From: Campylorhamphus procurvoides
Taxonomy: Eukaryota; Chordata; Aves; Passeriformes; Dendrocolaptidae
Reading direction: 5' to 3'
NCBI GenBank assembly: GCA_013396655.1
Contig: WBMV01004765.1
Coordinates: 965,671-1,029,670, forward strand
DNA: 64,000 nt
In this document: in pieces, positions 37,440 to 50,910 of the stretch
Numbering within the stretch: position 1 is the stretch's first letter
Layout of the letters: each line of letters opens with the position of its first letter
Program-made: the position numbers and the translations under genes
Notes under the pieces: generated by a model
Told to the model about the DNA's origin: nothing
The model's database searches: none
The model's input: only the letters and a program-made list of their open reading frames with translations

Positions 37440-39133
37440 CAGAATAATGACCCCTCCAATGGCAAGCCCATTTCTGAACTCAAGGTGATGGACTTGCAGA
37501 GTGAAGACTCAACACACTCTACTCTTTTGAGACTGCAGACCCACTACAGTATTATGTCTACACATTACATCTGGGATTATCTTTTGTTTTCCCAAGATCT
37601 TCCTGATGCAAGGCGAATTCAACCTGCAGAATGGGTCCTTTGCAGATGTATTCATCTTCAACTTCTCTATAGCTCTATCCTCTTTCATCCACTGCACAGG
37701 ACTGATCTTCAGCATCTTGAAATCTGTTGGCTAGTTACTGAGCAGCTGTTGAATAGATCCTCACATCTCTGGGCTTGGCCTCAGGCCTTCCTTCCACAAG
37801 ACATTCAAACCCTGCTATGAATATGAATTTATTATTATTTCCTCATCTGTTTTCTTATGGTGCTTCTCAGCATTTGAGAGCATTTGAATGATTCACAGAG
37901 CTAACTGTATTCTGACAGTACTCATGGTGTCTTCACTTCACCAATGGGATGATGAGGTAGAGAAAGATATTCAAGACCATTTATTAATATTGGGTTCTTA
38001 ATCTGAGATGCCACAAGACTGATCAGTCTGTTTGTTTATTTTCTCTAAGTATTTAGCACAATGCAGGACTTGCTATGTTTATGTTTGCTTCAGATAGAGG
38101 TACAGGCAGCAGTCTTTCTGCCACTGAAATCTCAGGTCATACACCAAACACCAGGGAAAGAGGAACACACAGTAAAGCCTCATCTTCCACAAAAAACCTA
38201 AAGAGGCCTCACGTGTCTCCTCAACAACTGTGCCATAATTATACAAATATTTTTAACACTTTTTTAACACCATTGTCTTGATTTGGACCATGACTATTAA
38301 CTCATGGCTGGACATTTTTCAGGTGTGACTCGGCAATGACAAGAGACAGGGACTCTCCCTTGACAGCAGTATAGACATGGCCACTCCTCTTTTCAGACAT
38401 AAGAAAGTTTAGTGATGTAGATTCAAACCAGGATGTACCAGTGGCACTCAAAGCCTGTTCTATTTTGTTTAACAGTAAAAAAAACCCCAGCTTAGGAGAT
38501 CTCATTAAAGGAATTTTGTGATGTATAATATACCCAGCATAATAGGATGTCATGGCAGAAATAGGGAAAAATTCCAGTTTTCCAAGGCAGCATCTGGTTG
38601 TACAACTACAAAACCATCCTTTCCCTGCCTTATTTACTGCCTACATTCCAACACTTGAAATAATGAATCTGATACATTGCCATTTTCTCACCCTGTTATG
38701 TTACTCATTCTCAACAGTCATTAAAATAAGGATGCCATGAAAAGAAAAAATACAGAAATATGTGGTTAGAAGCAATGCCTTCATGCATATACAAAACAAT
38801 GCAGAATTAAAATTTTATACGTAACATAATCTCTTGCATTTCTAACTTGAGTGCTTCATTTTGCAACCTTATCATTGTTTAAATATATGGGTGCATGTGA
38901 TATCTTCCCTTTTCCAGTAGGCAAACCAAAACCAAAAAATCCCCAGATAAGATTAGCATCTTCGAATAGTGTATACTGACATATTCAAAGATTGCCATCA
39001 GAGTAACAACTTGCAGATCTGCATAAAAACAGGTACAGCTTTCTTAACCATTTCTGGCTTCAACTATCTCAAATCGTCCAAAAAATTCAGCATCATCTCC
39101 TCTCTCCCCAGTGTTTATCTGTCTTATCAGGTG

Positions 39134-39189
39134 TGTACATTATATATGTAATATATAGCATATGTATAGGTATGTACATTATATATGTA
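39134..39189. repeat. Duplicated 17-bp AT-rich unit
   Basis: TGTACATTATATATGTA occurs at 39134-39150 and again at 39173-39189, with 22 nt of related AT-rich DNA between, a spacing of 39 bp. Each copy is itself nearly palindromic (TACAT..ATGTA), so it may extrude as a hairpin. Confidence 0.9.
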
Positions 39190-42059
39190 TTAGATATACA
39201 TTTCTGCAATAACAAATTGCAGATGCAAGTTATTAGAAACAATGAAAACTGCTGAATCAGTGGTTTGCATCTGAGCAACCTGCTTCAATGCTTGCTGGCC
39301 TCCAAGGTGAAAAGGTTTTCCTTGCATTCAGTCTGAACCTCAGTTGTTTTAATTCCTGCCCTGTCTCCCGTTTTCCCACCATGCACCACTAGGATGCATA
39401 GAATATCTCAAGTTAGAAGGGATGCATAAGGATCATGTCTCTTTCATCAGCTGAGCTTCAGTGGCCTTGATATTTTGCCAGGTATGTTTACTGTTCTAAA
39501 AGGGAGGAGGTGCATCCAACACCTAAAAGCAGTTCCTGTCTTTGGCCACTTCACAGACAACAGATTTTCACCCTTTTTGTCAACATGACCTACAAATCTG
39601 ATTGTTTTCTGAGCATGTAAAGGTGAAATTAGATGAATGTTCTAAAAGCAGGTCTCTACTGACCCTTTAAAATCCTTCCCTAAAAGGATTTTCAGAGATT
39701 GTAGAGCCTGGTCATTGTGCATCTTCTGACATGGCTGAACAGGTTCCAGAAGAATTATTGTGTTACTGGTCTTTTAAAAATGCTTATGAGAGAAGAATTT
39801 TTCCTATTGGATTTTCAAATTCGGTGCAAGAACCACCATTTGTTTAGGGGTGACTCATATTTTACCCCCATCCCTTCAAACTAAAATCCGCTGTTATCAA
39901 TAAACATCATGCCTTTCCCAGGTCTTCAATTTTTCTATTCAAAGGCATTTTCATAAAGATGTTTCCAAGCAGTATTTCTACTCCTCTTATTTCACTAATT
40001 AAAACACATTTTCCCATCTCCTACCCAAGGGAGAACCAAGAGCTCAGATGAATCATTGGGCAGGGGCCCCAGAAGCCAGAACTAGATCAAGACTTAGTCA
40101 GTCTGTGATATGATTCAAGTCCCACAGACTGAATGTAACTCTTCTGGGGAACCACAGGTGGTTCTTCACTGAGATCTTCAGGATTCAGGATATTCTTTCA
40201 AGGCCATTAATGGTGAATGCTCTGCTGGCAGACCCACAGGAATCTATCAGCAGCTATACTATAATATAATGATGTTTCATTCCTATTGTTGATGTTGAAA
40301 ATAAAAGCCAGATGATCATTTACTCATCCACTGTTGGTAGTTGAAAACATGGAGGTCTTACATTAACACTGAAAGGGTCACAGATGTAATAGCTGGTTGG
40401 ATCTGGAAGAGATGTTATCTTCCAGTTTAAAACATACGTATACAGCTCTTTCTTTTCCTCTCTTGCTACCCAGCATAGGTCAGTTCCCGTTCGCAATCTC
40501 CTGGTCTAGATGTTAAGAGATTTTCTTCTTTCCTTTCCCAATGACTCACTGCATATCATGAGGCTTTTTTCCTGTTGAGTTCACTTTTAGTTCTCTTAGC
40601 TGGTTTTCACACAGTCGCCTCCACAGAAGGTAAAATATTGGTTTGAAAATCATGGCCAAAAACGGTTCATCAACACTTTCTGGCTTCTGAACAGAAACTT
40701 CCAGACTATCCCACAGTAGGAGCTTCAGGTCTTTCTATTGGTTTGCCCAAACTACCCATAATGAGGCATCAGGTGTTCAACAACAGGAAGTCAGAGGTGG
40801 TTACTTGTCCATCTAAGTAATGATCAGCAAGGGCAGGATGGGAAGATTCTGTGTGTTGCTGCACCAGTAATGGATCTATTTCAGAGATGCCCTGGGACAT
40901 GAGAAAACTCGCAAAAAATAGTACAGTTCACAGTGCACCTCCCTAATAGGATTTCCTAGTTTGTTTAGGTATTTTGGTTTTGGGTTTTTTTTCTCTTGAT
41001 TAGACCAGGAAGGAATTTCCTTCACTACTACAAAATATTTTCAAAAAGAAGTTTACTTTTTATGATACTTGCCTCTTATAGACCAAGAAGGATGACTGGT
41101 GATTTCAGTATTTGCACTGTTCATATATGGCTTTTTTTATCAAAAATTCACAAATTTAGTAGAATCCAAGAGAGAACCTGCAAGCAAAGAAATTATGATT
41201 AAGATGAGAAATGGATTGTGACATGGCTAGTGGGGACTTGAGTAATTATTTTCATCTTGTTTATATTGGAAACTCCAACAAAACAAATGTAAAAATAGCT
41301 TTCATCTTGATTCAGCAACAATCTCAGTGTGTCCTTAACTGAGCAGCTACTTAGAACTTGTGTACAAGTTCTACATTGAACTCATCTTTTGTTTCTGGTC
41401 TTACACAAAAGAACATGTCTTCTCAAAAGTTCACTTTTTTTTCCCAAGCATTTATTTTCCTCATAAACCTTAGATTGACACTTCATGCCATCAAACATTT
41501 ACAAGGAAGACTCAGAAAGCAAGTCAAGAAGAGTTGCATCCATTTCTGAAAGCAGTTAGGAAATTGCTTCAGTTCTACTCATCATTCAAAAAGAGAACAA
41601 ATACTATTTACTCGTCTGTGGGTTATTCCTCACTGGTTACTTTGTTCCTCGTGAGGAAGATCATCATCGCCTGGGCTGGAACATTATGTTTCTTGTAGAA
41701 GAACACAATGCTTTTTGTCCACAGCAAACATGTATACATACTGGTTCAATATTTGATTAATGGGGTCTCCAAAGAATGGCTGAAGACTGAATCCTTCACT
41801 TCTTCCATTAACTCACTGGATGAATTCAACTTCTTGTACTAATGGATAGACTACAGCCCACAGCATCAGACAAGCAATTGCTCATCTTTAGACAAACTCT
41901 GTTTAAAGGAAAAAGAGAAGTTTTTAATGTTAGCTCCATTCTTATGACAAGACATCTGTTGTGGTTTTCTATATCAGATTTATACTTCTTTTTATGTTTA
42001 TAGAAAAAGTTGGTCCAGATCATATGCCTAGATGTATACATGAGCCAAAACCTTAAATC

Positions 42060-42200
42060 ACAGAATCATAGAATGGTTTAGGTTGGACCTTAAAGATCAT
42101 CTAGTTCCAACCACCCTGCCATGGGCAGGGACACCTTCCATTAGACCAGATTTCTCAGAGTCCCCTCCAGGCTGGCCTTGGACACTTCCAGGGATGATAA
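42060..42200 (-). mobile_element. CR1 LINE 3' fragment, antisense
   Basis: Short reverse-complement CR1 tail: 'cacagaatcatagaatggtt', 'taggttggaccttaaagatc', 'atctagttccaaccaccctg', 'ccatgggcagggacaccttc'. Only the last 140 nt of the element are present. Confidence 0.94.
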
Positions 42201-42909
42201 ATCTAATCTGAATTTCCCCTTTTTCAGTTCAAACCTGAATCAGATCTGACCATGCAGTACTTCAAATTGTCAGAATTCTACTGTAGTCTTGAATCCTAAC
42301 CTTGTGTTTCAGCAATTTTTCTGGGAAAAGTAACCAAACACCATATAGATTGTGAAAGACTCCAAAGAAGAAGAGTCCTTTTTGGTCTGAATGACCATGT
42401 TCAAGGTCAGCCCTCTACTTTTTTCAGAGGAGATACTGATGTCTTTACCCAGATACCTCTCCAGATAGAGGTACTCTCTGGAGAGCATCCAACAGACTAT
42501 GGGCAAAACCCAAGACCAACTTGCCTGCACACTCCAGCTCACACTGACTTGATGTGTAGAGGTGGTTTTGTACACAAGAAGATGAGAAGGTGACATAAAG
42601 AAGATTTTTGTGTATTTCAAGCTGCCTTCTGCACTGGGTGTTGTGACCTTTAGAGAAAGTTAATCATGCCATCTACTTTCACTCTTCATTTAATCTCCCC
42701 TTCCCATCTGTTCAGTTTCTCTCAGCTGGAAGCAAGATGAAGAACGAGTACCAGTCAGCTGTCTCAGTGGTCTGCAGCCCACACTTTGGGGCCATTTATT
42801 ATAAGGCATTAACATCAATTGTCACCTCTATCATGATTGTTACCTCAATCCATGCCAGATTAGTAGGCAAGAACCAATTTTCTAAATATCTGAAACGCAA
42901 AATCAACAG

Positions 42910-42936
42910 CAGACAGACAGACAGACAGATAGATAA
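42910..42936. repeat. (AGAC)n/(AGAT)n microsatellite
   Basis: About five AGAC units followed by AGAT units. Confidence 0.9.
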
Positions 42937-44431
42937 GCAGTATCAGAAGGGACTGTTCTCATCCTTTGGACTGAACTCTGAAATAACATATGCCAGATGC
43001 CTCAGCTCATGTGACAGAGTAAAACCTTCTGTTTGAGTCATAGCAACCCTTTTAGGAAATCTTTTAATTGAGATTTCATGTGATAGGTTCTCCACCCCTA
43101 TTGCTAAACAACATTTTTTCAAAATAGTTAATTACCTTCACTATTTAAAAAATGCAGACTTGTTGTCTTATTTCCACTTTAAATTTGTCAAATGTCTGCT
43201 TCCATCTAGAAAAAAATATCAAGCTCTTCTTTTTTGTCCCTGTACTAGAAAACCTCCTGTTTTATTAGATATTATTTATAGGCTATGGTCAAAAGTCTGT
43301 TTAACCTTATCTTCAATAAACTGTGGCCACTCCCATTACTCTTTCAGACCTGTAATTATTCTTCTAGTTCTGAACAATTATGAAAACTTGGGTTTTTTGT
43401 AGAGAAATCACTAGAACTGAAAATGCGGAATTCCAGTAAGGACCTTTCCTAAGCCAGATTCAGAAGTAACGTCACCTTGCTACTTCTATAGGATATTCAC
43501 CAGAGTCTGGCTTCATCCCAAGACTCTGCTGAGTCTTGAGACTTTGAGTATTTCAACACAGTCCTGAGAGCTCCCGTATTTGACTGGTGTCATGACACCC
43601 ATCTTCTTTTTAGAAGCACTAATGGAGATTTCCTCTTTTAATGAGTGACCCACTTGCTTTTTCCTGTGAATTCTTAATTTTGCATTTGACTGGACTAAAA
43701 TGAACTCTCTAACTGAGTCCAGCCCATGCAGTGACCCACATCAACATGACTTACCTCTGTCATTATTTTGCCATTTTTACATGAATGGCCAATTTTACCA
43801 GTAGTTTACTTCAAATATCTTCCAGGTAATGTTAGAGAAACTGAATGGCCCAGAGATTTCACCACATTGCTGAAGGAACCTACTAGAATCTCTGCAATTT
43901 TGTTTATTGTAATTGACAATTTTTTGGGAGGTCTAATTTCTGGGCTAATTTCACTTTCTGTAAAGAAGGAGTCTCTCAAATTCTCTAGTAAAGTTCAAAT
44001 ACACTTTATGATAGCTTATTTTATTCATCAAACTTGCAATTTCATGCAATCAGATTCACTTGACAGATGTTATTTTCCATGAAACCATGATGATTGGTAC
44101 TAATGGTATATCTTTAAATTCTTTGTTGTGTTATCCCATATCAAAATCCTCGTATTTTTTCTGAGACTTATAAAAATTTAACTAGGTTTACCAGGTCATC
44201 TAGTTTACATCCTTAAAAATTAATATTAGATTTTTTTTTTCTGGAACACTTTGAAGGTTTTATAATATTCCATAAATTTCTAAAATGAACATTAATGGTT
44301 CAGCAAATTTCTGAGCCAATTCTTTGAATATTCTGAATTTCCAATTATCTCATCCCACAGAAGTGAAATATTTAATAGTAGTTGTTTAGCATAGTCGTCA
44401 GTTACTGACTGTTCGTACATTAAAAAAATAA

Positions 44432-44483
44432 ATGGATAGATGGATGGATGGATAGATGTATAGGATGGATAACTGGATAGACA
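44432..44483. repeat. (GATG)n/(GATA)n microsatellite, degenerate
   Basis: GGATGGATGGATAGATG-type tetranucleotide units over about 50 nt with interruptions. Confidence 0.88.
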
Positions 44484-45224
44484 GATCTCTCTTGGACATG
44501 ATTAAACATCAGGGGAAGGTTAAATATTCCAAAAAGTCATCCAGCCCTATTAGACACCAGAAAACGGCTGAAGTGCTATGCCCTTGATCTGCAGACGTAC
44601 TCCTTTATTGAGTATTCCAGTACCCATAAATCACTTTACAATACAATACCTTCCAATGCACACATACATTATAGAGCTACTTACATACAGATTGTATCCT
44701 GAAATTCTTTACAGCACTAAAAAATTGCAAGACAGCAGCTAGTACATTGTGTGAAGAACATAGCAAGGTAAAGACCTTGCAAGGCAATTAAAGGAAAACC
44801 TCCATTCTCTGATAAGACTAATAAACAAGGAGAAATAGAAACTGAGCAGTGGTAGGGTTGAAAGGGACTGAAGTAGCAGGGAAGTTCTGAGGAGGAGGTG
44901 GCCAGGTCCTGATGGGGGCAGAAGGACTGGAGTTCCACCCCAGCCCTATTCCCACAGGAAGACTACTGTGCTATGACCATCTGATTGCTGCCTTCACAGC
45001 AAAAAATGCCTCTCTGGCATTCCTAGACCTCACCCTTCACTGGTCAGTTGCAAAAGCATGGAAGCCATGCACTAAAGGGATAGTTATATTAGTAACCAAT
45101 TATTTCAGTAACTAAATTACTCACTAAAATGGTTGGGAGAAGGACAGGAGAATAAGGCCTTTGATCTAATCAATTCTCAGTGCTTTCTGCAGCTTCCTCC
45201 ATTTTATTATTCTCTTGAACACAC

Positions 45225-45323
45225 AGTGTGATTCTTGGGGCTGTCCTGTGCAGGGCCAGGAGGCGGACTCAGTGATCCTTGTGGGTCCTGTCCAGCTCAG
45301 GATATTCTATGATTTTATGGTTC
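45225..45323 (+). mobile_element. CR1 LINE 3' tail
   Basis: The last roughly 100 nt of a CR1: 'gtgattcttggggctgtcct', 'tgcagggccaggaggcgga', 'tcagtgatccttgtgggtc', 'caggatattctatgatttta'. Same tail variant as the copy at 13274-13540. Confidence 0.9.
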
Positions 45324-46679
45324 TAGCCTGGCCAAAGCTCCTTCTTATGGCCTGGGCAGAAGCACTTTGAACATGAGGGAAGCAGGAGGCATGGACTTTT
45401 GCTGGGTAGCCTAGGCCATGTGCATGGCATTTCTTCTCTTTCACAGCATTAGAATATGCCTTCCACAGGCTGAGCAGCAGATCCTTGCTCTTCTGTTGTT
45501 CTTATTTCCTGCCAGTAAGATAAATATGGATTCACTGTCAAGAGGAAAATGTTCAGAGGAATGAGATCTTCTCCCTAGCTAGTGACTTTCATAACAGAAG
45601 GAACAAGAAATACCAAGAAAGATCCCTCATGGCAGTCAAACAAATATTCTGACACCCAGAACCAGGAAAAAAATATATCTCTGTCCTAAAAAGCTAATAA
45701 GCAGCAATGCCTACTTCCCTCTGTTGCAATCTTTCACAAAGTGCATCTCTGAGATGGCAGTAAGAACCTGGAACATAGATCAAAATACTCCTCTTAGTTT
45801 TAAGACAAGTTAAATACTTGTTTCTTAGAGGTGCTTCTTTTCCTTTCCCTTGCCTGAAGGCAGTCTAGTTACATGAGGTTACATGATGGTCCTGATGCAG
45901 GACCATCTGCCCCAGAGTCAGGAGTTTGGATGAAAAGTTTGCATCTGGACCTCATTCATGGTCATGGTTCCTGATTTACGGGATGCTCAGTGCAGTTACG
46001 AAGCATTGAGCCCCATCCAGAGGAAAACTTCTGCTGAAGAGACCCATCATGTTATTCCAACCTGGTGGCAGATTATGAAAAGGCTGTCTTGCTCTTTAAC
46101 CACTAGTTCTCCTTGCTGGATGCAAAGAGAAACAAAAAACTCAGAAAGACTGATTAAGGATTGATGGGAACATAAGAATGCATTCGTTCGGGACTGCACT
46201 TAGTGCACAAACTAATTCATGGACATACAGAGATAATACTCACTGTGAACAAAAAGTTTACAGTTGAAAAACAGTCTTCAAACATACTCTGAGTTATATT
46301 GTGAATTCCCTTCTTTATCATCGCAGATGATTAAAGCAGAAAAACAGCCCTTAAGTAATATCTTACATAAAGCCATTTGTGATCATTCTGTTGTTATGAG
46401 AAAGGCATAAAGCTCCCTCCATGTGCTCCACCACCAAAACTTCTTACGGAAGAAAGGGGGAGAAAATAAAGCAACTCCAAGATGCTACCCCAGTTTCTCC
46501 CTGCTAATAGTTTATACAGTCCTGCAGGAGAAGTTGTGGACTCCAACAGCAGTACCTTCCTGGAAGAAGCTGTGCAGAATCAGAAAGATTAGATGCCCTC
46601 AGTTGCTGTCCTACCAGCTTTCTTGCTTCTTTGCTGCTTTGATAAATCATTTATTAGAACAGCCTTTTTACATAATCCT

Positions 46680-46703
46680 GGGGAGGGGGTGGGGGGGGTG
46701 AGG
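46680..46703 (+). other. G-quadruplex-prone tract
   Basis: The + strand carries G runs of 4, 5, 8 and 3 separated by 1-3 nt (GGGGAGGGGGTGGGGGGGGT, then GAGGG). This satisfies the G3+N1-7 rule with short loops. A C7 run lies about 40 nt downstream (46742-46748) and could pair with it. Confidence 0.75.
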
Positions 46704-47079
46704 GTGAGAAAAAAAATGAGAGAAGAAAAAAACACCAACATCCCCCCCATAAAATAGATTTATCACAAAATGCTGTCCTCCTACCAACCATCTTCAGACC
46801 AGAACATATATTTCTCTGATTATTAATTAACTGACACAGAGAAAGAGCTTCAAGGTTTTTAACCTCTCCCTTTCTCTTTTGTCCTTCAAGAGTGTAGATG
46901 AAAATGCAGGGGTGGTATTCAAAACACAGATAGCAAATGTAGTACTACCATCATGCTTCAAGTCCATGAGCTCAAGCATTAAAGGCATTTAGGAAGCATG
47001 TATTTGTTATTTTCCCAGTACACACATTCTGTTCCTAGTCATACATGTTTAAATCTGCCATAGCACCATTAACCCTTCT

Positions 47080-47122
47080 GACAAAGATGAGAAGAGACAA
47101 AGATGAGAAAGAACAAAGATGG
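47080..47122. repeat. 16-bp tandem repeat, about 2.6 copies
   Basis: GACAAAGATGAGAA at 47080-47093 and at 47096-47109, then 'aacaaagatgg'. A simple local duplication. Confidence 0.9.
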
Positions 47123-47639
47123 TTAACTGCCAATAGTTTATATAACAACAAAAAAAGTCAAACCTGCCAGTGGGTATTTGACCTGAGAAAAAAAAAGGAA
47201 TATACTATGGTTAGCCCAACATGCCTGTCTGCCTTCTCACTGTGACATGTCAGCTCTCAGGATAAGCCATCTTTTCTTTAGAGTTCATCCAAATACCTTC
47301 AACAATATGAAGCACAACATCACATAAATAACAGGAAGGGAGAGAGTTGGATGCACCAGCAATTTCTGAACATATCAAGTCCCCTAAAACAGTGAAATGA
47401 AGCTAGAAGAATTAGCTCTTCCCCTAGAATGTGCATGCAAAGAAAGGGCACATTTATTGGCATATGCCCTTTTTCTCTTTCCCCAGCCCTCCCATCCCAG
47501 CTCTTCTAGCCTCAGCACCTAGCCAGTGAAGATTTTTATATTTCATCAGTGAATATCCAAACAACCAAGGTGAAAAAGTCTGGTACAAATCTTTAGACAA
47601 CTAATACCAAAATCAGAGTACAACTCCCAGCTTCATTAT

Positions 47640-47880
47640 CTGGTCTAAATGAAATATAGTGAGCAAATGCACTTCTGATCTCTCTTATTAGTCCCATTTG
47701 TTGAAATGCAGCATTATTTACAGCTTTGCACAGAATGAGGAAATGGGTTTAGAGCTGTATTCCAAATGCAAAGGGATGATAAAAACTATTGCAGCTTTGT
47801 GAGCTTATCTCAAAGCAAGGTTCTTGCAGAGGTGTGACTGTACTAACATCTGAGCACCAGGGCTTATCATCCCATTAAGG
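47640..47880. other. Conserved-looking non-coding block
   Basis: Non-repetitive DNA with 'cttattagtcccatttgttg', 'gcagcattatttacagcttt' and 'tgtgagcttatctcaaagc'. Called by texture only. Confidence 0.25.
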
Positions 47881-49926
47881 TCTAGTCTTGGCCAAAGGTA
47901 GACAAATGGTAGTCTTCTGTCATAATCAGCAGCATTATTGGTGGAGTTTGATTCAGAAATTTGGGGATTGCTTCACCCAAACACTAGACAGTTAACAACA
48001 TCTTACCTTGAGATGTCATCCTAACCATGGAACCAGGTAAATCCTACAAAAGAGATACCTTGATTTAAAGCAGGTGCCTGCTTTCATTGCAGCCAGCACT
48101 GGTCCCTGATACACAGCCAAGTGGGACTTGATTTGTTTGAGCCCAGCTAAGAGCATCCTGAAGAAAGAGAGAAATCATGTTCTGCACTCCATTGACTAGA
48201 TCTCCACTGATTATTGTAGGGTCCTAAGGTGTTCTGTTCACAAATGGATGAACATGTAGGCACAATCGAGATTTGCACATTTAGTCAGTTGGAAGGACAT
48301 TACAACAGGACCGGCTACAAGAGCAGAAATCAAAGTTCCCAGCAAATGTAGGTTCTCTGAAGACATGATCTAAGCAACTTTATTCAGCTGCAGCCAACCC
48401 ATATAGCTTTGATATTTGATTGCTATATATGTATTAGTAAAGTAAACATACCTTGCCCTCACCTGTAGCACTGGGAACAGCAGGCACAAAATGGCCCACA
48501 CCCAAATTGTAATTTTCTCACTTTCCAGAGTATCATGACCTCATCGGAGTTAACTACTGAAAACAGCCTCTGTTCTGTGCTAGTACTCAGCCTTTGTCCA
48601 GGAATTGTTTGGAGTTAAGCACAAGTTAAAAAAATTCAGGAGTACAGATTATTCAGTTCCCATTTCTCTGAACTTCCCTGGCAGTTTTAGTCTACTGTTC
48701 CAGATGTAGTTAATATGTGTTGGTCAGGAATATTAGCAATCCAAACATCATCTTAAAAGGACATGTCTTTCACTACATCCTATATTCATAGATGTGAGGT
48801 ATCTAGACAACATATTTGAAGTTGGAGCTCAAATAAAGCACCCCCAAGGGAGTTTCCAGCAGTATTTAAAGTCTGAATGAACTTGGGTTAAATCAGGAGG
48901 TGTTTAGTTTATTCTTTAACTGAGACTGAATCACAGGACTTTGTTGACTAATGGATCATTCAGCTAGTCAAATGTAAATTGCGAACATTACCAGGTACTT
49001 ACAGGCTAATAAGTGGTTGCAAGAGCAGATCCATTGCTATTGAATAACACCCCAGCTCATTACTCACCATAGCTCCCCTGTTTTCTCCCTAGAAACTGAT
49101 GATTCCTGTGAGGCTTGAGCAGTACTTTTTGTCACATCTTCAGAGCTGCAGTGTTGGTTCCTCCTCATCCACGAGCTTGGCAGGAAAACTGCATGGACAG
49201 CCCATTACTTGGAGGCTTGGCTTCAAGAGGGGAGGACAAAAAGGGATGTGTTTATTCCATGTGTCTCCCTTGTAAAACCACAGGTGCCATACTCAGTAAA
49301 CCTGTTGTCTCACTTTGAGTCTAAGGCCATAGGTTTTATGACCAGTCATGCAGTTACATTATTAGCCAAAGGCAGGGAGTACAGCTTTAATGCAGGAGTG
49401 AAAAGGTACTCTTCCATACATGGCTCTGTGTCTTTTTCATATGGAAGCCACCATGTGAGACTTGCTTTCAAGGATGAACTAGACCAGGGAGGACGTGCTG
49501 CTGGATGCATTCACAGTGCAACCCAAGGCTGTAAGCCAGGCCTGGTGCTGTTGTCAGGAGCAGGTGTATACCTGGCAGCAAACACTCAGCATTAGCTTTT
49601 TGAGGGACTCACAAACTGTGTCTTCATTTCACCCTGTCTGTGTAAAGAGACTAGGTTCCTAGGATTGGTTTGTGCTGCCAGAGCCTTGCAGGGGTGGGCA
49701 AACAGATGGCTTTGTCTGCAGTGCAGGCTGGTTCAGGCTAGTCTCACCCAGGATTTGTGCTCAGAATTGTTGTTGGCATGCAGGGACATTTCTGGCAAAG
49801 ATAGCAGAAGCAATTCTTGTACAATGTGATAAGCCCCTGCCTTACCAATATCTCAGACCCATGGTCACTCCAGCTACAGTCATAAACAGTATGGGCAAAT
49901 GAGGCCCTTTTTTGTATCTAATATTT

Positions 49927-50011
49927 AAAAACAAACAAACCCCAAACCAAACCCAACCAAAACAAAAACAAAAACCCAAAGAAACAAGCAAACAAACCCA
50001 CACCAACAAAA
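49927..50011. repeat. A/C-only low-complexity tract (AAAC-type)
   Basis: Bases 49927-49980 contain only A and C, and the next 30 nt are nearly so. Units vary (AAAC, AAACCC, AACCAA). The sense pre-mRNA would be single-stranded and C/A-rich about 0.9 kb upstream of the last coding exon. Confidence 0.85.
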
Positions 50012-50910
50012 GCTGAATGCATTAGATGTGCTATATCCTGTGTGGTTCTGACCTATCTTGGCTCAACAGATTGTCAGAGAACTAGTCTTCCACTGAGACA
50101 AAGAACATCATTTTAAGTGGCCTGTAGATACAACATTCACTCACTCTGGTTGTTTCTATTGCTGGATATGCTCCGTGGTTGATTGGATGATTTGCTAGCA
50201 AAGTATGAAACTACTTAGGGAAAGCATGTTGGGAAAGCACTAGTGTTCATCTCTCTCAAGTGCAGAATCAACATAATGTCTGCAGACATTGCCAGTTATT
50301 AAAGGTCTTTATATTGCTTAGCTGGCCAACAATCAAACCACGCATGCCAATGAATACATTAATGGAGAACTTATTAAATTCACATTTTACTTATATTGTC
50401 ATAATAAGAAAGTAGCAGTAGGTATATCAGATTCCCCTCATTGTTAATATTGGAAGGCAAAGGAAAGTTTATGCTGGCAAGTTAAGAAGAGCCTAGAGGT
50501 TTAGCCTAGTCATGATGGAGGAAAATAGAGTAAGACAGAGAGCCTTGAGACCATGCATTACATCTGCTGACTCCCAGCTCAAAGGTGACCCAAATCTTGT
50601 GTGTGCTGGTTCAGTGGCACCCACATTTGGATCCCTGTGCTTCACATAGTCTTGTGTTCAAACTAGCACTCAGACCAGGCACTGTGTCCTGGGACACTGA
50701 TCTGTAACAACCCCTCCTATCCTTTGTCCCACATTGGCAACCATCCTCTCCTCACTCTCCTGACCACCCACCCACTCTCCTACCTGCTCAATTCCCCCCT
50801 TTCAGCACCCTCAGCCCCTTCCACATGTTCATTCTCAGTGGTCGTTGCATGTAAGTGCCTTGGCACCCTTCAGCTCATTAAGCCCCCTGCCTTGCCTCAT
50901 GTTTTGACAG

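Larger units (their letters stand above)
29194..50910 (+). other. CELF4: CELF4 intron, 21.7 kb
   Basis: Largest complete intron in the window: donor GTGGGT, acceptor 'catgttttgacag'. It contains three CR1 fragments, short tandem duplications (37400, 39134, 47080), AGAC and GATG microsatellites, a G-rich quadruplex-prone tract (46680-46703), an A/C-only tract (49927-49980), and conserved-looking blocks near 36480-36620, 36940-37115 and 47640-47880. The remainder shows no gene, RNA gene or family I recognise. Confidence 0.85.

Noticed and set aside
37296..37820. 174-codon open frame on the plus strand
   Set aside because: It includes the 14-bp tandem repeat, has no recognisable protein features and is not supported by splice sites.
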